A DNA stretch of 10,216 nt, taken from Acidobacteriota bacterium (GTDB lineage: Bacteria; Acidobacteriota; Vicinamibacteria; Vicinamibacterales; UBA2999). Both the position numbers and the translations under genes were made by a program. Location: contig CANIBQ010000136.1 of the NCBI GenBank assembly GCA_947465645.1, forward strand, positions 1-10,216, written 5' to 3'. The notes below the pieces were generated by a model that saw only the letters and a list, made by a program, of their open reading frames with translations, did not search any database and was not told where the DNA came from. Of this stretch, positions 1-6,358 are shown one piece after another (the stretch's first letter is position 1; each line of letters opens with the position of its first letter).

Positions 1-1422
1 GGCCGCGTGCTCGGTGCGGCCGGTGCCGACGCGTCGGCGCTGCCGCCCGCGGTTCGCCGGGCGCCGTCCGAGGGTGAATTCTCGACCTTCTGGCCGCACG
101 AACGCGGGGTGCTGGAGATGGTGAGCGTCCCCGTGTTCGTCGGCGGCGAACTGCCGGAAGACCTGGGCCGGCTGACGGTCGGGTTCTTTCTCGACGATCG
201 CCTCGCCCGGCAGTTCAAGGGACTGACGGGCAGCGAGATCGCGTTCGGGGCGCAAGGGCGGATCCTCGCCTCGACGCTGCCGGCCGAGGCGCGCCCGCCG
301 CTCGCGGCGGCGATCGGCACCTCGGATATCGCCTCGGTCACTATCGGCGACGAAGAATTCCTCGCGCTCGCCCAGCCGCTGCTTCCGGCGACATCGCCGA
401 CAGCCGGCCTGGGCACCGCTGGGAGCAGCGCTCCGGTGGCGCTCATCCTGAGGTCGCGCACCCAGCGCCTGCGGCTGCTCAACACGATCCGCACCGGCCT
501 GGCGGGTGTGCTCATCGTCACCGTGCTGCTGGCAACGATCTTCAGCTACGCGGTGGCGCGAACCATGACGCGGCCGCTCGCGGCGGTGACGTCGGCGATG
601 CGCGAGGTCGCCGATACGGGCGACCTGACCCGCAAGGTCATGCTCCGCAATCGTCCGTGGGACGACGAGGACGCGCGGATGCTGGCGACGACGTTCAACG
701 CCCTGACGGAATCGATCGCCCGCTTTCAGCGCGATGCGGCGCAAAAGGAGCGGCTGTCGTCGCTCGGGCGGCTGTCCACCGTGATCGCGCACGAGATCCG
801 CAACCCGCTGATGATCATCAAGGCCTCGCTGGCGACGCTCCGGGGCGACCGCGTCAAGCCGTCCGAGTTGCGCGAGGCGGTCGTGGACATCGACGGCGAG
901 ATCGCCCGGCTCAATCGCATCGTCACCGAGGTGCTCGACTTCGCCAAGCCGATCCGCTTCGACATGGCTGAAGCGGGGCTCAACGACATCTGCCGCGAAT
1001 CGGCAGCCGCCGCCTGGGCCGGCGACCCAGACCCGCGCGTGCGGCTGGATCTCGATGATGCGATTCCCGGCGTCGTCACCGATGCGGAACGGCTCCGCAC
1101 CGCGCTGGTGAACATCCTGGCGAATGCACGGCACGCGGCACAGGCATCGCCGCGGCTCGATCCCGTCGTGCTTCGCACGCGTCGCGACAACGGCCACGTG
1201 ACGGTCACGATCGAGGACCGTGGCGTCGGCATCACCCCTGAGGATATGGCTCGCATCTTCGACCCCTACTTCACCACCCGCCGGGCAGGCACCGGCCTCG
1301 GCCTTCCAATCGCGAAGAACATCATCGAAGGACTCGGCGGCGCCCTCTCGATTTCCAGCGAGCCCGGAAAAGGCACCGAGATCAGCATCGACCTTCCACT
1401 CGCGCCGGGAGCGGCGGCATGA
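1..1422 (+). CDS. Sensor histidine kinase, 5'-truncated by the window edge (Cache-like sensor, HAMP, HisKA, HATPase_c)
   Basis: Membrane sensor kinase of a two-component pair. The frame is open to base 1, so the true start and first membrane segment lie outside the window; residues are counted from the GTG at base 7. Residues 20-150 look like the distal part of a periplasmic Cache-type sensor (key stretch FFLDDRLARQFKGLTGSEI). A hydrophobic segment at about 159-184 is the second membrane helix, followed by a HAMP linker (about 185-240). The H-box has the phosphorylated His at 262 in AHEIRNP. The ATPase domain shows the N-box (NILANARH, 369-376), G1 (DRGVGI, 404-409), the F-box (DPYFTT) and G2 (GTGLGL, 428-433). 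All catalytic motifs are intact. The stop overlaps the regulator start by ATGA, so the two are translationally coupled and almost certainly cognate partners. The ligand cannot be read from the sequence. The family assignment is secure; the Cache label is tentative. Confidence 0.93.
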   Translation, partial: GRVLGAAGADASALPPAVRRAPSEGEFSTFWPHERGVLEMVSVPVFVGGELPEDLGRLTVGFFLDDRLARQFKGLTGSEIAFGAQGRILASTLPAEARPPLAAAIGTSDIASVTIGDEEFLALAQPLLPATSPTAGLGTAGSSAPVALILRSRTQRLRLLNTIRTGLAGVLIVTVLLATIFSYAVARTMTRPLAAVTSAMREVADTGDLTRKVMLRNRPWDDEDARMLATTFNALTESIARFQRDAAQKERLSSLGRLSTVIAHEIRNPLMIIKASLATLRGDRVKPSELREAVVDIDGEIARLNRIVTEVLDFAKPIRFDMAEAGLNDICRESAAAAWAGDPDPRVRLDLDDAIPGVVTDAERLRTALVNILANARHAAQASPRLDPVVLRTRRDNGHVTVTIEDRGVGITPEDMARIFDPYFTTRRAGTGLGLPIAKNIIEGLGGALSISSEPGKGTEISIDLPLAPGAAA

Positions 1423-2786
1423 CGTCGTCGAACGGCTCGATCCTGCTGGTGGACGACGAGGAAAAGATTCTCAAGCGGCTCGGTCGCTCGCTTCGCGACG
1501 AAGGGCACGAGGTCGTCGAAGCGACCACGATCCGCGAGGCGCAGCAACAGCTCGCGCAGCGGGCCTTCGACCTGATGGTCGTCGACAACGTGATGCCAGG
1601 GATGACGGGGCTCGACTTCATCCGCGAGCTGGCGCAGACGATGCCGGCGGCCGAGCGGCCGCAGATCGTGATGATGACGGCACACGGATCGACGCAGTTG
1701 GTACGCGAGGCGTTCAAACTGGGCGTTGAAGACTTCCTGGAGAAGCCGTTCGAGGTTGACGAGCTGCTCGCCCTGGCACGGCGCGGCGTGAAGAGCCTGC
1801 GCCTGCAGACCGAGCGCCAGTACCTGATCAACGAGCGCGACGCCGAATTCAACTACTACGGCATCGTCGGCCGCAGCAAGGCGATGGAGCAGGTGATCGA
1901 TCGCGCGGAGCTCGTGGCCCAGACCAAGAGCACGGTGCTCATCACCGGCGAGACGGGCACCGGCAAGGAGATGGTGGCACGGCTGATCCATCACCGGAGC
2001 GCGCAGCGCGAGATGCCGCTCATCAAGGTCAACTGCGCCGCGATCCCCGAGACGCTGCTCGAATCAGAGCTCTTCGGCCACGTCCGCGGCGCGTTTACCG
2101 GCGCGACGATGACCAAGCGGGGCAAGTTCGCGCTCGCCGACGGGGGCTCCATCTTCCTCGACGAAATCGGCACGCTGACGACCGCCATCCAGGCCAAGCT
2201 CCTGCGCGTGCTGCAGGAGCGCGAGTTCGAGCCGCTGGGCGCCGAGCGGACCCAGAAGGTGGACGTCAGGGTGATCGCCGCCACCAATCGCGATCTGAAG
2301 CAGATGGTGACCGAGAGCAAGTTCCAGGAGGACTTGTACTACCGTCTCAACGTCATCCCGATCGTCATTCCGCCGCTGCGCGAGCGCCGCGAGGACATTC
2401 CGGTGCTGATCGAGCACTTCGTCGAGAAGCATCGGCAACGCACCGGCAAGCGCGTCGACGCCGTGGACGAGGAGGTCGTGAAGGCCCTGCAGCGGTACGA
2501 CTGGCCGGGCAACGTGCGCGAGCTCGAAAACTCGATCGAGCGTGCGGTGGTGCTGGCGACCGGGCCGGTGCTCACGCCTGAATCCATCAGCCTGCTCGGC
2601 GCCTCGGCCGCCCCGACGAGCGGGCTGCCGTCGCTCCGGCTGCACCAGAACATCGAATGGGTCGAACGCGAGACGATCAGGCGGGCGCTCGAACAATCAG
2701 GCGGTATCAAGAAGGACGCCGCCGAGGCCATGGGAATCAGCCAGCGTGCGCTGAGTTATTATCTGGCGAAGTACCGGATCGATTGA
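1419..2786 (+). CDS. Sigma-54-dependent NtrC-family response regulator (REC-AAA+-Fis HTH)
   Basis: Transcription activator of 455 residues, the usual length for the family. The receiver domain (about 7-120) has the acidic pocket D12/D13, phospho-acceptor D56 in VVDNVMPG, T87 and K109. The central AAA+ domain (about 147-380) has Walker A GETGTGKE (177-184), the sigma-54-contacting GAFTGA loop (224-229), Walker B FLDEI with D248/E249, and WPGNVREL (362-369). The C-terminal Fis-type helix-turn-helix is at about 415-453 (AAEAMGISQRALSYYLAKY). Because GAFTGA is intact, it should genuinely activate sigma-54 polymerase, unlike degenerate NtrC homologues. The start ATG lies inside the stop of the kinase gene. 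Its nearest candidate target is the envelope operon directly downstream, which has a -24/-12 promoter match and an upstream dyad. That regulatory link is inference; the protein family is certain. Confidence 0.97.
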   Translation: MTSSNGSILLVDDEEKILKRLGRSLRDEGHEVVEATTIREAQQQLAQRAFDLMVVDNVMPGMTGLDFIRELAQTMPAAERPQIVMMTAHGSTQLVREAFKLGVEDFLEKPFEVDELLALARRGVKSLRLQTERQYLINERDAEFNYYGIVGRSKAMEQVIDRAELVAQTKSTVLITGETGTGKEMVARLIHHRSAQREMPLIKVNCAAIPETLLESELFGHVRGAFTGATMTKRGKFALADGGSIFLDEIGTLTTAIQAKLLRVLQEREFEPLGAERTQKVDVRVIAATNRDLKQMVTESKFQEDLYYRLNVIPIVIPPLRERREDIPVLIEHFVEKHRQRTGKRVDAVDEEVVKALQRYDWPGNVRELENSIERAVVLATGPVLTPESISLLGASAAPTSGLPSLRLHQNIEWVERETIRRALEQSGGIKKDAAEAMGISQRALSYYLAKYRID

Positions 2787-2821
2787 TCGACCGTCCTCTC
2801 GCGGTTTCGCTTATCGTCTCC

Positions 2822-2842
2822 GGATTACCGGACAAGTAATCC
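2822..2842. promoter_or_regulatory. Perfect 7+7 inverted repeat, candidate enhancer site for the NtrC-type regulator
   Basis: GGATTAC (2822-2828) and GTAATCC (2836-2842) are exact reverse complements separated by 7 bases. The centre is about 95 bases upstream of the transcription start projected from the sigma-54 promoter match, within the usual range for bacterial enhancer-binding proteins. It lies 35 bases after the regulator's stop codon. Alternatively it could be a weak hairpin ending the kinase-regulator transcript: a TCC/GGA extension (2819-2821 with 2846-2848) adds three pairs across a bulge, but no U-tract follows. Only one copy is visible, whereas enhancer sites often occur in pairs. 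Confidence 0.4.
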
Positions 2843-2900
2843 TGCGGACCCATGCGCCTTCGTTTTCACCGTGTTTTGTCATGTGCCCGGCCGATTCGAC

Positions 2901-2916
2901 CGGCATTCCTCTTGCT
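2901..2916 (+). promoter_or_regulatory. Candidate sigma-54 (-24/-12) promoter of the cytochrome-barrel-cupredoxin operon
   Basis: The stretch reads CGGCATT-CCTC-TTGCT against the consensus TGGCACG-N4-TTGCW. The invariant GG and GC are present with exact 10-base spacing, and the whole -12 block matches; the mismatches are the first T, the C after GGCA (here T, which the looser consensus allows) and the last G of the -24 block. The projected start is near base 2926, giving an untranslated leader of about 54 bases before the ATG at 2981. It lies directly downstream of a sigma-54 activator gene. An imperfect palindrome (2887-2894 with 2896-2903) overlaps the -24 element. Confidence 0.5.
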
Positions 2917-2980
2917 GTGCCCCAGGGCCAGCGGCCTCTGCTCATCCTCCCCCATGAGCCACGACAGGACAAATACCTAC

Positions 2981-3424
2981 ATGCGAAGCACCCGTCTGAA
3001 GTTGATCATGATCGCCGGAATTCTCGCCGTCACCGCGTGCGACGAACGCCTCTCGGAGCTCACCGGTCCCACCCCAGACCTCCGGCCCACGTTTTCGAGC
3101 ATTCAGCAGGATATCTTCGGCGCTGCTGACTCCTCGGGCCGGCCGGCGTGCACCCGATGCCACAATGATGTGGGCAGGACCGCGGCCGCCGGCCTGGTGC
3201 TTCGCGGCGACACCGCGTATGCCAGTCTCGTGAACGTGCCGAGCCGAAAGCCCGGCGTGATGCGCGTGGTGCCCGGACAGCCCGATGCGAGCTATATCAT
3301 TCACAAGATAGAGGGACGCAGCGACATTGCCGGCACGCGGATGCCTAATGGCGGCCCGTACCTCTCCGACGGCCAAATTCTCGTGATCAAGCGCTGGATC
3401 GAGCTCGGCGCCAAGAACGACTAA
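2981..3424 (+). CDS. Monohaem cytochrome c-type lipoprotein
   Basis: Secreted, lipid-anchored single-haem protein of 147 residues. The signal peptide (KLIMIAGILAVTAC) ends in a lipobox with Cys20 as the acylated residue. The haem-binding motif CTRCH is at 57-61 and the probable axial Met is M121 in TRMPNGGP. The last 20 residues (SDGQILVIKRWIELGAKND) form the closing helix common in the small C-type cytochrome domains of Planctomycetes and Acidobacteria. The frame is open from 2852, but I chose the ATG at 2981: it gives a normal lipoprotein leader, and a CAGGA lies 11 bases upstream. The ATG at 2954 has no ribosome binding site and adds a polar extension. It is the first gene of a three-gene run. 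It probably carries electrons at the envelope; the redox partner is unknown, and its neighbours are the best candidates. Confidence 0.88.
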   Translation: MRSTRLKLIMIAGILAVTACDERLSELTGPTPDLRPTFSSIQQDIFGAADSSGRPACTRCHNDVGRTAAAGLVLRGDTAYASLVNVPSRKPGVMRVVPGQPDASYIIHKIEGRSDIAGTRMPNGGPYLSDGQILVIKRWIELGAKND

Positions 3425-3428
3425 GGAG
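3423..3428 (+). promoter_or_regulatory. Strong ribosome binding site overlapping the upstream stop codon
   Basis: AAGGAG sits 7 bases before the ATG at 3436 and shares two bases with the TAA stop of the cytochrome gene. This fixes the start of the barrel gene and implies coupled translation of the two. Confidence 0.8.
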
Positions 3429-3435
3429 TAACTGA

Positions 3436-4278
3436 ATGACGGTGTATCGATGGCTGGTTGCAATAGTGGTCGCGCAGCTGCTGCTGCAGGGTGCGGCTTT
3501 TGCCGGGCAGGCGCCGGCGGCGGCACCGCCTCCGCGCGATCCCGACCGCAACCTCAATTTCTCGCAGCCCGAGTTCACCATCGTGGCGCTGCCGACCACG
3601 CTCCGCCTGCCGCGCTACAAGAGCGCGTTCCGGGTGACGCACCGGTTCGGGCGTCCGCTGGGTGCGGGCGACTTCGGCGATCTGGCCGGCGATCTGTTTG
3701 GCCTCGACTCCGGCTCCGTCGTCGGCCTCGAGTACCGATTCGCGCCCATCAGGGGCGCGCAGGTCGGCATTCACCGCACGAGCGGCAAGACGATCGCCTT
3801 CTTCGGTGACTACAACGTGCTGCGGCAGGGCGCGTCGCGGCCGATCGGACTGAGCGTCACGGCATCGGTTGACGGCACCAACAACTTCCGGGACCGCTAT
3901 GCGCCCGCGGTGGGTGTGGTGATCTCACGCGAGCTCGGACGGCGGGGCGCCGTGTACTTCGAACCCATCTGGGTGAACAACAGCAATCCGCTGCCGACCG
4001 CGCTCACCGATAACAACAACACGACGCTGCTCGGCATCGGCGCGCGGATTCGTGTGCGTCCGACGGTGTATCTGGTGGGAGAGATCGTGCCGCGGACCGG
4101 GTTCACGCCCGGCGCCAATCACGCCACGTTCGGCATCGAGAAGCGCGCCGGCGGCCACATGTTCCAGATGAACTTCTCGAACGGCTTCGCGACGACAATG
4201 GGCCAGATCGCGCGCGGCGGCTTCTCGAACGACGATTGGTACCTGGGCTTCAATATCTCGAGGAAATTCTTTCAATGA
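3436..4278 (+). CDS. DUF5777-type outer-membrane beta-barrel protein
   Basis: Protein of 280 residues. The signal peptide is at 1-23, with likely cleavage after AFA (AFA|GQ). A short Pro/Ala stretch is followed by alternating amphipathic strands to the end. Diagnostic blocks of the DUF5777 membrane barrel family, as I remember them, are FRVTHRFGRPL (about 59-69), DLFGLDSGSVVGLEYRF, the closing NFSNGF segment and the terminal strand WYLGFNISRKFF. The C-terminus is aromatic-rich, as in barrel proteins handled by the BAM complex. No enzymatic motif is seen. In this family the barrel often sits beside c-type cytochromes or other secreted redox proteins (family knowledge from memory), and here it is flanked by a haem lipoprotein and a cupredoxin-like lipoprotein. 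It could serve as a pore, a scaffold for these partners or a sensor platform; the sequence does not decide. It is coupled to both neighbours, sharing its SD with the upstream stop and overlapping the next gene by ATGA. Confidence 0.82.
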   Translation: MTVYRWLVAIVVAQLLLQGAAFAGQAPAAAPPPRDPDRNLNFSQPEFTIVALPTTLRLPRYKSAFRVTHRFGRPLGAGDFGDLAGDLFGLDSGSVVGLEYRFAPIRGAQVGIHRTSGKTIAFFGDYNVLRQGASRPIGLSVTASVDGTNNFRDRYAPAVGVVISRELGRRGAVYFEPIWVNNSNPLPTALTDNNNTTLLGIGARIRVRPTVYLVGEIVPRTGFTPGANHATFGIEKRAGGHMFQMNFSNGFATTMGQIARGGFSNDDWYLGFNISRKFFQ

Positions 4279-4739
4279 CGCGATATCTGTTCTGGTGCGT
4301 TGGCATCGCTCTCGCCCTCGCGCTGACAGTGGCGGCATGCGGTGGCGGCGGAAGCAATCCGACGTCACCGTCTCCGAGTCCCTCACCGGCGCCTGCTCCG
4401 GCACCCGCGCCGGCTCCAGCTCCGGCCCCGACGCCGACGCCGGCACCGAGCGGCGGAACGACGATCACGATCAGCTCGGCTGGCGTTGTCTCACCGAAGA
4501 CGCTCACCGTCGCGGCGGGTACGCGCGTCACGTTCGTGAACAACAACACGCGCAACCACGAAATGAACTCGAACCCGCATCCCTTTCACGGGGATTGCCC
4601 GGAGATTGACCAGGTCGGGTTTCTCGCGCCTGGGCAGACCAAGCTGACCGGCAACCTGAACACGCGCAGGACGTGCGGGTACCACGATCACAATCAGGAT
4701 TCGAACCAGAATCTCCAGGGAACGATCACGATTCAGTAG
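4275..4739 (+). CDS. Cupredoxin (plastocyanin/azurin-like) lipoprotein with a Pro-Ala tether
   Basis: Secreted protein of 154 residues. The signal peptide ends in TVAAC with lipid-attached Cys22. Residues 29-58 are a Ser/Ala/Thr-Pro tether that would hold the domain away from the membrane. The domain (about 62-154) has the cupredoxin strand pattern (SPKTLTVAAGTRVTFVNNN) and likely type-1 copper ligands His95 (NHEM), Cys134 and His137 (CGYH). The axial Met expected near the final M-x-G-x-I-x-V strand is absent: the sequence there reads NLQGTITI, so Leu147, Asn140 or Gln141 takes its place. Extra His102, His105, Cys108 and His139 could bind metal or form a disulphide with Cys134. The start ATG overlaps the barrel stop (ATGA), with GAGGA 10 bases upstream. 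Copper binding is inferred; a copper-free or alternative site is possible. Confidence 0.85.
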   Translation: MTRYLFWCVGIALALALTVAACGGGGSNPTSPSPSPSPAPAPAPAPAPAPAPTPTPAPSGGTTITISSAGVVSPKTLTVAAGTRVTFVNNNTRNHEMNSNPHPFHGDCPEIDQVGFLAPGQTKLTGNLNTRRTCGYHDHNQDSNQNLQGTITIQ

Positions 4740-4791
4740 TGGTCGGCTGTCGGTGGTCAGTTGTCGGTTGTCGGTTGTCGGTTGTCAGTTG
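4739..4791 (+). repeat. Heptamer tandem repeat (GTTGTCR type)
   Basis: Seven consecutive 7-base units run in register from the last base of the cupredoxin stop codon: GTGGTCG, GCTGTCG, GTGGTCA, then GTTGTCG three times and GTTGTCA, plus a partial GTTG. Unit purity rises toward the right, and the best units are 4760-4787. Short heptamer repeats of this flavour occur in the intergenic DNA of several bacterial groups; no protein product is implied. Confidence 0.85.
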
Positions 4792-4844
4792 CCGGCAAGC
4801 GTCGGGGCGGCTCGTTGCCTTCTGACAACTGACAACTGATAACC
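4773..4844. terminator. Long hairpin between convergent genes, possible bidirectional terminator
   Basis: The arms 4773-4791 and 4826-4844 are 19 bases each and pair at 17 positions, with two further G-U wobbles when read from the plus strand. The right arm is three heptamer units in the opposite orientation (4823-4843: TGACAAC, TGACAAC, TGATAAC). An inner stem GGCAA (4794-4798) with TTGCC (4815-4819) sits in the loop. It fills the gap between the plus-strand cupredoxin gene and the minus-strand hydrolase gene, where both transcripts must end. No U-tract follows on either side, so terminator function is inferred from position and structure. Confidence 0.5.
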
Positions 4845-4850
4845 GTCGGC

Positions 4851-5558
4851 TCACTCGGCGGTCTCTCCGGGCGCGAGCTCCAGCACCTGGATACCTCGGG
4901 GTTCGACGAGGCGTTTCAACTCCTCGGGCGTTCCGGTGAGCATCGGGAAGGTGCCCCAGTGCATCGGCACCACCTGCTTCACGCCGAGAAATTCACAGGC
5001 ACGCGCGGCCGCGGCCGGGCCCATCGTGAAGCGATCGCCAATCGGCAGAAAGGCGATGTCTGGCTTGTGCATCTCGCCGATCAGCCGCATGTCGCCGAAC
5101 AGAGCCGTGTCGCCGGCAAAGTACAGCGCGACGCCGTCCTCGAGGCGAACGACATACCCGGCCGGCTCGCCCATGTAGATCATCTGCCCGTTGTCCACGT
5201 AGCCGCTGCTGTGCAGCGCATCCGTCATCGTCACGTGCAGGCCCGCCACCTGCTGCGACCCGCCCTTGTTCATCGGCAGCAGGTTCGCGATGCCCTTGCG
5301 TGCGAGCCAGTCGCAGAGCTCGGGCACGGCCACCACCGGCGCACCGCTCTCGCGGGCGACGGCGACGAGGTCGTCAATGTGATCGCGGTGGCCGTGCGAC
5401 ACCAGCACGAGATCGACCTTGGGAGGCTTCCTGAGTGCGTCCGGGCAGGAGGGGTTCTGCGCCAGCCACGGGTCGAACATGACGCGTGTGCCACCCGGCG
5501 TCCTGATGACGAACGTCGAGTGACCGAGCCAGGTGATCGCGAGCCTGGCCGCGGTCAC
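4851..5558 (-). CDS. Metal-dependent hydrolase, metallo-beta-lactamase fold (UPF0173 type)
   Basis: Predicted cytosolic hydrolase of 235 residues, close to the family length of about 225-235. It starts with ITWLGHSTFVI (His13) and MFDPWLAQNP. The core metal motif SHGHRDHIDD gives His55, His57, Asp59 and His60. Further ligands are probably His116 (DALHSS), Asp150 (YFAGDTALF) and His200 (PMHWGTFP), the order typical of UPF0173/YtkL-like beta-lactamase superfamily proteins. The substrate is unknown in the family. There is no signal peptide, unlike the gene upstream. The GTG start overlaps the upstream stop (GTGA) and has only a weak ribosome binding site, so it is probably translated by coupling as the last gene of the operon. 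Nothing in the sequence ties its activity to the two secreted partners. Confidence 0.9.
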   Translation of the reverse strand: MTAARLAITWLGHSTFVIRTPGGTRVMFDPWLAQNPSCPDALRKPPKVDLVLVSHGHRDHIDDLVAVARESGAPVVAVPELCDWLARKGIANLLPMNKGGSQQVAGLHVTMTDALHSSGYVDNGQMIYMGEPAGYVVRLEDGVALYFAGDTALFGDMRLIGEMHKPDIAFLPIGDRFTMGPAAAARACEFLGVKQVVPMHWGTFPMLTGTPEELKRLVEPRGIQVLELAPGETAE

Positions 5559-6358
5559 TTGCCGAGCGCCGCGGGTGCGGCGATCGTCTTGAAGTACTCG
5601 AGCGCCTCTGACGGGACGCAGAGCTGCTCCTCGAGCTCCTGCTTGGCGGCGCGCTCGAACGTCTGTTTCATCGCCACGAACGGCTGCGTATAGGTCAGTG
5701 GATCCGTGACGGTCATCGTGACCTCGAGCGTGTCGCGATCCACTCGCCGGTACCGTTCCTCGAACACGGCGGCGACGCTATGCGGGTGGCCGTAATACTC
5801 GAGCCACGTGCGATCGTCGCTCCCGGTGCTTTCAACCACAAACGTGTGGTCGTCAATCCACCTGCCCACCGAGTATCCGTACCAACGCACATCCGGTGAG
5901 GTGGCACTGGTTCCCCCGACATCGGTCGGGAGCGACCGGCCGTCGGTCCAGATTTCGCGCCAGACGCGCTGGTACTGCATCAACTGGATGGTCTTCGTGG
6001 GCAGGTGCACGAATTCGAACCCTCGAGTCTCGTACAGCATGCTGCGCGGGAACCCGAGCGGGTCGCATGTCACCAGCGGGTCGTTTGAATCACCGAGACC
6101 CACGGCTCGCGGGCCCCAGGTCGGCCTGTTGGCGTCGAAACGCGCCTGACCCTCGGGGGTCAACGGTGGTGGCGGCTGCAGCGTCGGCAGCGGCGGGCCG
6201 GCCCACACGCCGCTCAGATCCCGCTGTGGCGCGGCTTCGGCATTACTCGTCTCGCCGGTCGCCTGAGGCGCCGGCTGGGGGCTCGAGCAGCCGATGGCCA
6301 GCGACGAAGCGATCGCCGCCGCGGCGAGGCGATGTCTACTTCTTCTGGATAGTGTCAA
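5555..6358 (-). CDS. Uncharacterised secreted lipoprotein, probable TTG start
   Basis: Predicted protein of 267 residues of unknown function. The frame stays open to 6535, but the upstream part is arginine- and serine-rich and shadows the DUF6152 gene. The TTG at 6358 gives a normal lipoprotein leader, MTLSRRSRHRLAAAAIASSL followed by AIGC (Cys24), with AAGG nine bases upstream. No ATG fits. The mature protein begins with a low-complexity linker, then DLSGVWAGPP (47-56), CDPLGFPRSMLYE (98-110), WREIWTDGR (133-141), YGYSVGRW (160-167) and DRTWLEYYGHPHS (182-194). I recognise this as a pattern recurring in unnamed proteins of Acidobacteria and some Proteobacteria, often next to DUF6152 genes; no biochemical role is known to me. 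Conserved Trp, His and Asp residues suggest a ligand-binding beta-fold. It overlaps the gene before it by 23 bases and the hydrolase after it by 4. Confidence 0.75.
   Translation of the reverse strand: MTLSRRSRHRLAAAAIASSLAIGCSSPQPAPQATGETSNAEAAPQRDLSGVWAGPPLPTLQPPPPLTPEGQARFDANRPTWGPRAVGLGDSNDPLVTCDPLGFPRSMLYETRGFEFVHLPTKTIQLMQYQRVWREIWTDGRSLPTDVGGTSATSPDVRWYGYSVGRWIDDHTFVVESTGSDDRTWLEYYGHPHSVAAVFEERYRRVDRDTLEVTMTVTDPLTYTQPFVAMKQTFERAAKQELEEQLCVPSEALEYFKTIAAPAALGK

Noticed and set aside
1773..1788. TGGCACG matches resembling a -24 element (also near 1976)
   Set aside because: They lie inside the regulator coding region and lack the GC of the -12 block at the right spacing.
1266..1994. Long open frame on the minus strand opposite the regulator gene
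   Set aside because: It mirrors a gene with complete catalytic motifs; its translation is His/Arg/Leu-rich with no recognisable domain, as expected of a high-GC shadow frame.
2852..2980. Upstream extension of the cytochrome lipoprotein gene to 2852
   Set aside because: It would put over 40 residues before a clear lipoprotein leader, has no ribosome binding site, and would overlap the sigma-54 promoter match.
4739..4844. CRISPR array
   Set aside because: Units are only 7 bases and contiguous with no spacers; this is a simple tandem repeat with an inverted copy.
4959..5693. Open plus-strand frame of 244 codons opposite the hydrolase gene
   Set aside because: The opposite strand carries the full metallo-beta-lactamase motif set; this frame is Arg/His/Ala-rich and matches no family.
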